From the NCBI RefSeq assembly GCF_000224145.3, contig NC_020169.2, positions 1,587,479 through 1,651,478 on the forward strand: DNA of 64,000 bases. Reading direction: 5' to 3'. Below the pieces are notes generated by a model. The model saw only the letters and a list, made by a program, of their open reading frames with translations, made no database searches and was not told where the DNA came from. The stretch is from Ciona intestinalis (taxonomy: Eukaryota; Chordata; Ascidiacea; Phlebobranchia; Cionidae). The position numbers were made by a program, and so were the translations under genes. Below, one piece after another: positions 36,094-48,900 of the stretch; within the stretch, counting starts at the first letter, position 1, and each line of letters begins with the position of its first letter.

Positions 36094-39000
36094 TTAGTTT
36101 CTCCACTCGTGCTTGCAGTAGCCTGGGTGAAGGGGTTCAGCGGGTATTCCCCTCCTACAAAAAGGTATTGGTTTTAGTGTCAAAAATTTTGATTAAATTT
36201 GAAAAAATTTTAAAGAAATTTTTATTAAAAAATGTGCTGTATTAACAATATTGCAACAACATTAGTTTAGGTGTATTTATAAATAAAGAAATAAAAATCA
36301 AGCTTTAAACAGCAGAATACCACAAGTTATAGAACAAATATAAAGGTGACTTACTGAACCATCCTACATCGATGTTGGTGAAGTCTTGGAGTAGCAGCAT
36401 CCACATCATTCACCGTCTCCGGACTCCACAATCTCTCAGCTACTGCACTTGCTCGTGGCCTGTTATGTTAAATATATTCAGTATTAATTAACCAGCGGTA
36501 TATTGTGTGGTACAGGAAAGTTATCCAGGTGGAACGTGAGCAACTTATAGGTTTGCTTGTCAAACAAAAATACAATAAAAGTAGACTGTTTCGCCCCAAC
36601 ACTTCATGGCCTGTTGTATTATAATTAATTTCATACATTATAAGAATACAAGTTTTTTGAATAGTAAAAATTGTACAACATTAACTCTTAAAAATGTTAG
36701 TATGGTGCAATGGCTGGGAATGAAGACAATACATGATAGCTTATGTTATGCCTTATGGAGTTATTACAATTATTATAATTTTACCACTTTTCAATAATAT
36801 GCCATATACCGGTATATGGCATACAATAAGCTTATATTACACCATGGAATATAGAGTAGTATTATAATCAATATAATTTCACCAATTTATCATAAAAAAT
36901 ATATAAAAGTATTAAAAAAAAACATTTCGAAAGTTGAATAGTGATTTAAAATAATATGAACGCACCATAATCTTGGAGTAACATTTGACCCATCCACATA
37001 TTCACCCCATAAACAAGCTTCACCGCCAATCAACAATTTCTTTTGTTCAGCAGTCCCTATGATAAGATTTATATAAGAATAGGCCATATTGCTTGTTACC
37101 CATGTAATGAGCTTATTAAAACCAACCTTAGATGCCTATTTCCAAACCATAGTATTTGGTATTCATATAGTACTTTAACACAGACAGGAATTTACCTTTC
37201 GAAAAGGAATTTCCGTTTTGGCATGTGTAAATTTAATAAATCTAATATTTTCTGTTATTAAAAGTAAAAAAAATTTAACTTTCAACTTTATTGTAAACAC
37301 TTTTTGAAAAAACGGAGAAGAGATAAAGTAGGACTAGGAAACCATACTATAAAATAACAAAAAACACAAAATACACTTTTATAGAAAAAAGTATTTTGTC
37401 TAAAATCTATAAAATTTAATCTAAAAACACAAATTTGAATCTTACCATTAAAATTAGATGGTTCATATGAATAATATCTCTTCCAATCTTCCCCAGTAGA
37501 TATGTAATCAAGATACCATGGAGCAGCAAGAAGGGCTCTGTATCCCAATGCTGTTACTTTAGCAAGCTCATTATCAGGATGGTTGTTTATCCACACCTCA
37601 ACTACTGTGTCAGCTTTTACCTGGGAAGATATACAATTTTTTTAAAAGCTGTATCGAAATAAGTCTATTTGTATATAGTAGGGTGGGGAAGATCGAAGAT
37701 GGGAAACCTTTTTATTCAATTTTCTCATACCATTTGGTAGTAAACAAAGAATATTAAAAAAAAATCATCTGCCATAAACTGTTGTTAATTGTTTTTGTAT
37801 TTGCAAACTGTCAATATGTTATATAGTAGGGTGGGGAAGATGGGACATGTTCAGCACATAATATCCAAATATCTTGACCAAGTTTAAAACAATTAACAAC
37901 GGTCTATGGGAGTCGTAAGGACGCAGTTTATAATTCTTTTCTTTTTTTCTTTTTTTTGTTTACTACTAAAAGGGATAAAAAATAGAAAAAAAGTTTCCCA
38001 TCTTCCCCACCTCTCTATATGTTATTAAACATAATATCTATGACCGTTTTATTCCAATTTTTAACCAAAATAAAGCTTAGTAATATATTCCATACCTTGA
38101 CACCATTATCCACCACTTCCTGCCACACAATGTAGCTGTAACCAATGGCAGCACTGATATCAAGCACTTGTTGTATGTAGACTTGCTCCAACTTCTTATA
38201 ATCCCCTGTCATGTTGTGTGACTTCATCCAGTTGTTAATGGCAGGGTTGGATTGCCTGGATATATAGAAATAATATAAATGATGGTTTAAATAGAAATAA
38301 TACAATGTTAATGTTTAAATAGAAATAACATAAATGTTAATTTTAATAGAAATAACATAAAATGTTGATTTTAATAGAAATAACATAAAATGTTGATTTT
38401 AATAGAAATAACATAAAATGTTGTTTTAATAGAAATAACATAAATGTATACTTAAATGGAAAATATTCAAAACAGTCTTGGCTGTAAAAAGCATATAGTT
38501 TTTCTGTCACGGAGAAATATAAAAACAAAATCATAAATGAGCTTAGTATTTTAAATAAAATCAAAATTCATTTTTGACATACAGGTATGAACTCGATATT
38601 GCAAGCTAAATACCCTGGATAACAGAATAATAATTTTCTGCATATTTAACAAATAATATTTATTAGTTTTACTACCATATTTTCATATAAATACAATAGC
38701 AGTATAGCCCTATACTATGTAAACATGCATACATAGTAATATTGCATTAATATTGTAAAAACTCACCAGCAACTAAAGCTGACTTCATCACCACCAAGAT
38801 GAATGTAAGCATCTTTAAATGATGATTTTACTTCAGTGAATAAGTTCTGTATGAAAGTATATGTGGTGTTCACTGTAGGGTTGATGGGACCATAGTTTCC
38901 ATTTGGGTTGCTTCCTGGTTGAAAATAAAGAGGTTAAAGAACAGGATTAGATAATACTTCAATTTTGGACCATACACCTGAATTTGGGCCACAGTACAGT

Positions 39001-42000
39001 TTAGCATTGTCACATATACCAACACTTGCTTGTACATTAATTGAAATAATATAAAACAAAATAAAGTAAATGGAAATTAAACAATATTACAGTTCGAAAC
39101 TATTTTATCTGGTTTAGGGCCTGAAATGAATGTCTGATTTGACGATTACTTTAAATATTTTTTAAATTAACTCTCTGTTTGACAAGATATATTTTAAAGT
39201 TACTGAATTAAATTAAAGCAAACAAATACCTGTGTAGCATTCTGTTAGAAGTCCTGGTTGTCCTTTGCCCATAGATGTTGTGTGTCCTGGTGTGTCAAAC
39301 TCAGGCACAACACGAATGCCTCGTAAACGAGCATATTCAATTACTTCTGCCACATCTTCGATTGTGTAGATATGTGTGATTGGGTTGTATGCTCCCTGTG
39401 TGGTTTAGATATATTGTGATACTTTCTTGATTTGGCGAATTAAAGCTTTAAGTATTTACATCAGTGGTTCTCAACCGCCGGTCCGCCAAATATATTACAG
39501 TTTTATATCTCAATTGCAAAATGTTGCATTGTTTAAAGAAATTAAACATCAAATTTTAAACTGATATAGAACTTCGCCAGTTCCGTAATTTGCAGCACTG
39601 TGACGTATCATAGAGTTCATGGTCTACTTTGGACGTAATTACATTTTGGGTTCAGTTTTGAAGGTCCATCGGTCCGCAAAATTTCTTTTTCGAAATTTTA
39701 GCGGTCCGCCAGCTAAAAAAGTTGAGAAACACTGATTTACATAATAGCTCTAATTGGATGTAATTTTATACTTTAAGTGACTTCAAAATTTAATAATGTC
39801 AAAAATAATAGTTGAGCAGTTCAATAAAACAAAAAGTTAGACATACTACACTCTACACCTAACATATCTATATACATAAAATTTGTATAAATAAATATGG
39901 GTCTTTTATTTACTTAACGATTGTATATGCCCCTGTAATAAAGCATTTCATGTTATTTTTTTATTTTTGGTTAATTTTAGTGATTTTTGATGATACAAAC
40001 AAAGATATAAAAAAATAAAAAGTTATAAATAGGTAATAGAAAAATACTAAGGTATATCAATAAATGGGTAATTTTTTTATTTATCTAACTGTTGTTTATG
40101 CCCCCTATATTAAAGTATCTGCCTCAAACTACCACACAGAACCCACCTTTGCACTAAGATCAGGATACACAGTACTGACGTATGGGAATGACTGGTCATC
40201 CACAATATGCCAATGAAATACATTGATCTTGTTATAAGCCATGCCATCCTGTATAAAAGTTCAATAAAATGAATTTTCCCTTTTTTGTAGAAGGTTGAAA
40301 TACACATTATGTGTATACCATTCTTATCAATACAATTATAAATGACATAAAAATTATTTCCACTATTGTTATAATTCAATACAGGTTGGAGTAAGATGGT
40401 TCCTGTTTTCATTCTGGTTTATTGTTCCAATTTGTGGTAACACAGAATATTAAAAAATATAACCACATCCTCCCAATTTTATAAGAGTGATGTTAGCTGC
40501 TAAACATATCTAATAAATATGGGATATTATGTACTAACGGTATTCTTCCCACCCCACTATAATATATATTGAGTCATTTTATGCACTAGAAAGTAACAAA
40601 AGTCATGCTTACAATATTTTCAAGTATCACATTAACAGGTTGGTAATGTCTTGAAGTATCGAGTAATATTCCACGATGGGCGTATCTTGGTTTGTCGATT
40701 ATGTTTGTCTTGTTTGCAACTATCTGCAAAAGATACCCATAATATAATTCACGTCCTATAAGTCACATAATAGCTTTTGTACCACTGTACAGCACTTTAA
40801 AACATTAATTTATAATTATAACAAAAAAGTTTGAAACTTTAATTTGTAAATATAAAAACATAAAATTATGCTAAAAAACTTTTTTAAGATACCCTTTTTT
40901 TACTGCAGCTGAAATTTTTGGTTTTTCGTATTTAATGTTTTCCGACTAATTATACTACAGGATCAAATATATCGCTCAAGAAAATATTATAATATTAAAA
41001 TATCTGACCTGTCCTGAATCGGACTCCCACAAAAGTTGCGAAAATGATTCCATTCCTCTTAATATTCCCCAAACTGATTTTGCTGTTAATGTTGCAACAG
41101 CCATGCTGTTAATATCAAGGGCATCTTGAAAAAAAACAAGGTATTGTAATAAATTATAGCTACACTTATAGTTCAAATACTATGTTTTATGTGAGGCATT
41201 TGTGATAGTAATACCATAGTGACTAAGGCATGTATATCATTGGGATATTACATTAAATGATTAGGTAGATGTTGAGTTTAGGGGTAACAAGATGCGTCTA
41301 CAGTGCTTTACATTGAAATTACAAGCAGTGGATAATGATACAAGCATTATTTGTGCTCTCTAGAATTTAAAAGGCAGTGAGTCACTACTACTTGTAGTGA
41401 ACAAAAAAGGGATTAAGCCAATACTTGGAAAACAAAAAAAAATATGAACTTATTTCTCAAAATGTCATCTTCCTTAGAATAAAAGACTTGACAATAACGT
41501 AAAAAATTAAACAACTTACATGATTCATCCATGTCTAAGGAAGGATAATCTTCACATGGAGCCATCAAGTTAACTTCCAAACCAGTGAGCATTGGTGTGG
41601 TCAGTGGCCTGCAGGGTGAAAAGCAGATGTAATACAACCAAAAATATTGCATTTTAGAAGTGCTAAAGAAGAATAAAAATAAGAGTTTTTGTGTTTTGAT
41701 TTATGTTTAACGATAGACACATCTACATCCTATTGACTGATTTCAGTTAATTATAAACGCAGATCCTGTTTTTGCCTTAGAAATTATGTGGATTTTGTAG
41801 GCTTCGTAAAATGGAGTTTGCTAAAAAGTTTAAGAACTGGTATCTGATAGGGTAAAAAAACTCTGCAGAACGTTTTGTTACCTGAATCTGAGCTTTTGGT
41901 CTCCAGCACTGTTAATAATGATGGCACCATATCGTTTAAATGCTTCATACACCAAGTCACATTTATAGGACTTTGATGCATAAGTAAACATGAACGATTC

Positions 42001-42489
42001 AACTGCAACTGGGAATGTCTGGTGGAAAAAGGGAAGTTAAATGTTGTGCAACTGAATACCCAGAAAATGCAAAATAAAATAATTTTTGTGAGAAAGAAGA
42101 AAATTCTTTGAGAGTATCTTTGAAACCGAACTATATAACTATATATATGAAAAGTGATATTTCAAAATGGTAAAAAAAAAATGCATTGAACAGAAATTAT
42201 TTTCGAACTAAAAGCTTAATTTCAAGATGCTGATAAAGTCACCTAAAACAAAGCATTTCAATAGCAAATAAAACATTGTAAACCCACATTACTTGGTAAT
42301 TTATACAGAGATGTATATATAACCAGTTCCTACCTCTGCTGTAGATACATGGGACTCAGGTTGAGGCCACACACTACCAGGACTTGTGTTGCCAAGCAAA
42401 GGAGTTGGGAAGTCAAGTGATAACTTTCGCTGAGAATTCGCTAGAGCGACCACAGCGATAGAAGTAACAAAAAATAACTGACGTAACAT
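36094..42489 (-). CDS. Beta-hexosaminidase, tandem copy 1
   Basis: This is a lysosomal-type GH20 beta-N-acetylhexosaminidase related to human HEXA/HEXB, removing terminal GlcNAc/GalNAc from glycans and glycolipids. Exons in transcription order are 42489..42334, 42018..41882, 41608..41520, 41124..41009, 40723..40613, 40248..40147, 39395..39230, 38914..38767, 38255..38096, 37620..37446, 37056..36966, 36459..36355 and 36154..36094: 1617 nt, 538 residues. A signal peptide ([17 protein letters not shown]) is followed by PGSVWPQP. Key positions: Arg 183 in AHRG, Asp 220-Asp 221 in [11 protein letters not shown], His 275 in EFDTPGH, and the catalytic pair Asp 335-Glu 336 in HLGGDE, then IVWQEV, VEVW, PWYLDY and CLWGEYVD. 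The Asp in PWYLDY is like human HEXB (HEXA has Asn). The protein ends GYCKHEWRN. All residues expected for activity are present. Confidence 0.96.
37676..37795 (+). mobile_element. TA MITE, 3'-truncated, HEX-1 intron
   Basis: Starts TAGTAGGGTGGGGAAG and ends after CTGTTGTTAATTG; the right third is missing. An opposite-strand copy follows 28 bp later. Confidence 0.85.
37824..38017 (-). mobile_element. TA MITE, reverse copy, HEX-1 intron
   Basis: Reads GGGACATGTTCAGCACATAA then GTTTACTACTAAAAGGGA, the reverse of its neighbour. The pair could form a long inverted repeat in the pre-mRNA. Confidence 0.85.
38283..38455 (+). repeat. Minisatellite, ~30-bp unit
   Basis: About six copies of TTTAATAGAAATAACATAAA with TGTTGA or TGTTAA spacers, in the HEX-1 intron after the catalytic exon. 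Confidence 0.85.
39462..39734 (+). mobile_element. hAT-type MITE with 8-bp target duplication
   Basis: A 273-bp element with inverted ends CAGTGGTTCTCAACC and GTTGAGAAACACTG, flanked by perfect ATTTACAT direct repeats at 39454-39461 and 39735-39742. The CAGNG...CNCTG ends and 8-bp duplication are typical of hAT transposons. Near each end are GGTCCGCCA-type sequences forming an inner inverted repeat. It has no transposase. It lies in a HEX-1 intron. Confidence 0.92.
40381..40559 (+). mobile_element. Diverged TA MITE in HEX-1 intron
   Basis: Only scattered family motifs remain (AGTAAGATGG, GTGGTAACACAGAATATT, TATTATGTACTAACGG and CCCACCCCACTA), so this is an old copy. Confidence 0.65.
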
Positions 42490-42936
42490 TTTAACCTAAA
42501 TCTTAAACTACAGAATTGAATATTACGTTAGAAAGTTGCATAATCAATCGTGCAATAAACTGCTAATGAAATCAAACAAAATTTGGTGAGACATAAAACA
42601 AAAATAGAAATGGCTTCAAATAAACATGAGTTTAAACAAAGTTGTTTTATACTGTTAATGACTACATAGCTAAAATTTCATATAGGGTAAGGTTAAATGA
42701 AAAAAGTTGTAACTACATAATATGTGAACTAATATACTGTAAGACATTAAAATAACATGTATTTATATTGTAGGTAGATTGAACATTATACAGAACATGT
42801 ATACAAACTGAAGTATTATGTAGCATATAAGTGTAGCTACAGAAATTTGCATAAAACTTGAAAATTGGTGACTTTTGATTGAACTTATATATATACATCA
42901 AACATGAAGAATAAAGAGCAAATATATTTCATTCAG
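42490..42936. other. HEX-1 / HEX-2 intercistronic region
   Basis: 447 bp separate the HEX-2 stop from the HEX-1 start on the same strand. Nothing coding is seen. A possible splice acceptor (TTCTGTAG on the minus strand) lies about 20 bp before the HEX-1 ATG and could be a trans- or cis-splice site. Confidence 0.45.
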
Positions 42937-45900
42937 TTATTTCCTGTTCATCCAGTCAAACACGCAGTAACTTGGGTGGAGGGGTTCAGCTGGGATGCCA
43001 CGTCTGAAAAGGAGCTTGTTTTTTATTTGTTAAACAAATTTTAAAAAGGTCTTTCTATTATATATAATTTTAGGTTCAGAGTTTTGTCTACAAATGTTTA
43101 GTTAGAAAAATGAAAAAATAATGTTAAACTGTTAAAAAAAGCTAATAATGTATTAAATTTATTATAAGAAAAAACCAACTATGGTGAAACAGATTTAATG
43201 AAAGGTGATATATAAGGTGACAAATATAAAGGTGACTTACTGAACCATCCTACATCGATGTTGATGAAGTCTTGGAGTAGCAGCATCCACATCATTCACC
43301 GTCTCCGGACTCCACAATCTCTCAGCTACTGCACTTGCTCGTGGCCTGTTATGTTGCACATGAGAAACTTAGAAAGAAAATTAGGTTTACTAAAATCAAA
43401 CAAGTAAACAGTAAACAAAACAAAACGAATTTTTTCAAGTGGTACAAGAAAAAAACGAAAATGATAACTGTTTCTATTCTACATAGGCGTGTCTTGACAC
43501 AAGCAGGGATATACACCAGATTTAACCAATTTACAACATTGCAAAGGATTTTTAAGTTTTTTACGTATTATATGATAATACAGTTATGCATAACAATATT
43601 ACCAACCATAATCTTGGTGATATATTTGTGGCATCCACATATTCACCCCATAAACAAGCTTCACCACCAATCACCAGTGCCTTTTGTTGAGCAGTTCCTG
43701 AATTAGATAATATTAATAACCATAAGAAAATTACCTTTCAACTCAGTGATCACTATGTTGTCCAAATTGTCAGTCATCCAAAAATAAAAAAGAAACATGT
43801 TTAAGTTTTATGAAATAAAACACCCATTTTTGTTACTTTTGATGTTATCCCATCATGCTAGGGTGGGGGGGGATGGGACACCTTTAGCACATAATATCCA
43901 AATATCCTGATTGTGTTTTAAACGATTAACAGTGGGCTATGGAAGTTGTGAGGATAGGTTTTTTTAATTCTTTGAATGTTCTTTGTTTACTACCAAATGA
44001 GACGTAAAATCAGAATGAAAAGGTGTCTCAGCTTCCTCTACCCTACTGTATACAAATCTCACCCACCATTAAAGTTAGTTGGTTCATACGAATAATATTT
44101 CTTCCAATCTTCCCCCACGGTAAGTTCCTCCAAATACCACGGAGCAGCTAAGATTGTTCGATATCCCAATGCTGTTACTTTAGCCATCTCCACCTCAGGA
44201 TGGTTGTTTATCCACACTTCAACTACTGTGTCATCTTTTGCCTAAGTTAGATAATGAATCATGGTTTACTATGTGAACCATGCAGATTTGTAGTTATGTT
44301 ATAACTAAATATCAGTGTGTTGCAAGCAGTAAACACTCTCTATGGAATGTGCAGTAAAAAAACCCTGATTTACCATTATCTAACATTTCATAGTGCTGCT
44401 CATAATATATTAGTTATAGTTAAGTAAAAGAAATGTAATTAATGTGTTAACATTAAAGAAAAATTTCACCTTTTAAGTGTCGCAGCCGCAGGCAAAAAGC
44501 TGGTTTTCATGTGTTCAGCGGTTTTAAAACTTTATTCTCCATTCTATCACTATTTACAATCAAACCGATGAACAATAGGGACAGTGTCTTATAGTATTAA
44601 CAAAGAAGGTAACACAAAAGCACTAGGAAGTTTGGGAACCATATAACCCAACATAGTTTTCAAAACACATAGAGATCTTACCTTTACACCATTGTCTATC
44701 ACTTCTTGCCACACAATGTAACTGAATCCAATTGCTCCAGTAATGTCAATAACTTGTTGAATGTAAACTTGCTCAAGTTTTGCATAGTCACCACTCATGT
44801 TGTGTGCAGCCATCCATGTCGTTATGTTTGGGTTCGATTTCCTTATAAGGTAATGGGTAAATTAGTTGGATATTAATATTCTTTTGACAGAATAAGTATT
44901 GTTTCTATGGTAGGGTGGGGAAAGATGGGACACCTTTAGCACAAAGTATTCAAATATCCTGATTGTGTTTTAAACAATTACCGACAGACAGTCCATGGGA
45001 GTTGTTAGGATACAGTTTAATAATTCTCGTAATGTTCTTTGTTTACTACCAAATGCGTCAAGAAAATAGATTGATAAGGTGACCCCATCTTACCCACCCT
45101 ACTATAGTGTCACATGGGGAAAAAACAAAACAAATAATTGGTGCCAGGCTGTGACAGTTTCAATTCCCAACTAAGCTAATCACTTATATTGTTGTGTTGA
45201 CTTACAAAACAGGCTGTGCAATTACAGTTTAATTGAAGCACATAAAGTCGATTAATACGTCCTTCATTTGGGGCACGTAGTATCAAGCAGTGCATGTGAT
45301 TTGAGTAATCAGTAATCAGATCACATGCATTCAGCAAACACAATTTTTACAATTAATATCAAAATATTTAATATGTCAAATAATTAATGGATGCAAATAT
45401 AGTAACGCTTGTGGTGTGGGGGAAGAACAAACATTCGGTGAAAATATTGGTAAAATTTATGAAGCTACGGTGTAACTGTAAATTGTAGAATAACAGATAA
45501 GCCACAACAGCAAATCATTTGTTCATTTATTCAAATAGAAAAAAACTCACAAATTATTGCAAAATACAAAACATTAAATAAAATAGCTTGCCTTACTATT
45601 GTTATTAGTAACCAAAATCGAGAATACCAAACAAATTTGAAACAGTTTTATGTCCCATTTGCAACTTAATTGCAAGGTTATTCTGTTAGTTTAAGTTTAA
45701 GTACTACTGATTTTAAGATAAAAAAATATATGAAAATAAGACTAAATGGATCCATAAACCTTACCAGCAATCAAAGGGAACTTCATCTCCACCAAGATGA
45801 ATGTATTTGTCTTTAAACTGACCCCGAACTTCAGTAAAAAGGTTTTTAATGAAGGTGTAAGATGAATTTACTGTTGGATTAATCGGTCCAACATCTCCGT

Positions 45901-48900
45901 TTGGTTTTCCACCTTAAAATAAAAAAAGGTTTAAAAGCATTGGTTTAAATAACATAATGCATTTTAAATTATACAGTAGTGTGGGGGAAGATGGGACACC
46001 TTTTAACTCGATTTTCTTGACCCATTTAGTAGTAAACAAAAAACATTCAAAAAATTATGAAACTATATTCTTACGATTCTGATAGACCGTTGTTAATGGT
46101 TTAAAACACGATCAGGATATTTAGATATTATGTGCTAAAGTTGTCCCATCTTCCCCCACTCTACTATAGCTAGTTTTTATAGTTTCCTTCACCTGGCTGT
46201 TCCATATTACTATCCAATGAAACATAATAATTAGCAGCAGTATATTACATATAGTTGATATATTTATACCAAGAAAGATACAAAGAAAACTTTTAATGCA
46301 AAAACACATAATAAATTTAACATTTAAGGTAAATCAAAAAAGTCACAATACTCTGCAATTCTGCACACCTGTATAACAAGTAGTAAGCAAGCCTGGTTGA
46401 CCCAACCCCCATGAATAAGTGTGACCTGGTGTGTCAAACTCGGGTACAACTCGTATACCACGTAAACGAGCAAATTCGATAACTTGGGCAATCATTTCAG
46501 GTGTGTACACTAAGTTTAATGAACTGTAGGAGCCCTGGTGGGTAAAACAATGTGATTTTGTGAGAATGTAAAGAGCTATATTAAACTAGCTCATGTATGA
46601 GGTATAATGTCCTTAATTTTAAACCAAATCAAAAAAATGAGCCAACTGAGCGCTTGCAGTCAAAGGGGGGAAAAACGGATACAACTTAAAGCACTCGTTT
46701 ACTCTTCTTTTTTACAATACAGTGATATGCTCACTGCTCAGTTATAAGTATATTTCTATATTATCCCTACATAACTAGTGTGTATTGTGTGTTAACCTGA
46801 GTATGCAAACATTAAAAGAGCTACAGCCTGTTTAAAAATCAGACATATAAATAGAATTTAAATCACGAGTGCATAAGAATTATTTACTACGTCTGCATAT
46901 TTGTTATTGCATGACAAAGCAGAACAAATTTGCAATGCAAAGATTAATCATTTACCTTTAAATGTAGGTTGGGGTATACAGTGCTGACATATGGGAAGGA
47001 CTGTGCATCAACTATATGCCAGTGAAACACATTGAATTTGTTATACGCCATGGCTTCCTGCAATGTTACGTATGATTATTGTCAACATTTTAAAGACATA
47101 GTAAAAATAAAAGTTTCATGTTTCAAATGTGGGCTATGAATTTAAACCATCAATATTATAATTTAGACTGCTCAACATAAAAAACTTGAAGCAGCCGATT
47201 AGGCTTAAAACTTAAACACATGCTCATATTTCTTTTGAAGTTGAGTGCTTGAGCGAAAGTTGTATTGGATAATTCAAAATTGTTTATTAAATACTTTCAT
47301 AGGAGAAAAAAATTGCCATTTTTATGATATAAATTGTAGATTAACTTCATTTGAAATAAAACAGACAGATATATCTGATTCTGATTATTGAAAACCAAAA
47401 AAAGAACTACATATGTAATGTATATATATATATACATTTGAATACATACAAACAAATTTAAACTAAAGGCTCTATCATAAACAAACAGTAAACATTCATT
47501 GCGCACCAGATTTTCCAGAATAACATTGACAGGTAGGAAATGTCGTGCAGTATCAAGTAACAAACCACGATGTGCGTACCTTGGTTCATCAATTATGTGG
47601 GTCTTGTTTGCAACTGCCTGTAATAGCATAATAATAACAACATACAATCAAACAAAGCTAAGAATGGTCATATATGATTACCAATGTCGTTTTATTTAAT
47701 GAAACAGTATTTAGCAAATTGTAAAAAAAGAAAAAACACTACAGATTTAAATATGATAAAACTGAAACTTAAAACCAAATGCTCACGTTCTCAAATTTTA
47801 ACTGTTAACCGTTAATTATGAGTTAAAAAATTATAATTTTAAAATGACAGATTATACCTGGCCTGAAGGATCTTCCCATATCATTTGTGAAAATGTTTCC
47901 AGTCCTGGAATATAGTGTTAAATAGGTGAAACATTAGGGAACATAAGCTATGCAAACCAATGTAACTTTACCTCTTAATACACCCCACACAGATGAAGCG
48001 TTGAGTAATGGATTGGAACCCACATCCAGAATATCTAGATTGATTAATCATAAGTTTATTTATAGCTGCAAACACTAACAAACCACATGAAACTTACATC
48101 CTTCTTTCATATCAAGTGATGGCATGTCTTCGCATGGTCCTGTAATCATGACTGGCAACACGCTAATAACAGAAGTGCTATACCTAAAAACAAGCATTTT
48201 TAAAAGTTTTTTGGTTTATTCAAATTTCATATTAGAACTTAAAAAAAAAACAGTAATAAATAATTGTATTAACAAATTGCATTGTTTTAAGTCCTTTGAT
48301 CATAGGAATAAACGATAAAATCATTTTTGCTTTGCTAGATTTTAATAGTTAGTTTCAGCATGTAAGATATAATATTATTTTAAAGTTTATTTGACTATTG
48401 CAAATTTCACATTAGCACTTGAAAAAAACAATATTAAATATTTGTATTAACAAATTGCATTGTTGTGAGTCCTTTGATTTTGGAAAGAAATGATAAAATC
48501 ATTTTTGCATTTTTGAATAGTTAGTTTGAGCATGCAAGATACAATAATATATGCTTTACTTGTCATGAAACTTTGCTTTGATACCACTTCTAGATATCAG
48601 GAGCTGGTATCGCTTAAAAGCTTCATCGGCCACATGACACCGTTGTGAAGTTTGCAGGTATTCGAATCGGAATGCTTGAATGTCTATTGTGTATAACTGC
48701 AAAAAAGTTAAAAAAACAAATACAGATGTTTTCACATGTAAACTTGAGCGACTACGAAAAATGCTAAATTTATTTTTAATAGATACATGTATATTTAAGT
48801 CTTGGTATTAAAAAGCAATGCGCTTTTTTAAACAGAATTTCAAGACGCATGTATTAACATACATAAAAACGATTTATTAAAAAAATGTAGCATAAACATA

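Noticed and set aside
38283-38455. CRISPR-like array from regular repeats
   Set aside because: Units are head to tail without unique spacers, in an intron of an animal gene; this is a minisatellite.
43335-43706. 123-codon plus-strand frame
   Set aside because: It runs antisense through HEX-2 exons 12 and 13 (43607-43697 and 43241-43345) and the intron between them, and has no recognisable domain.
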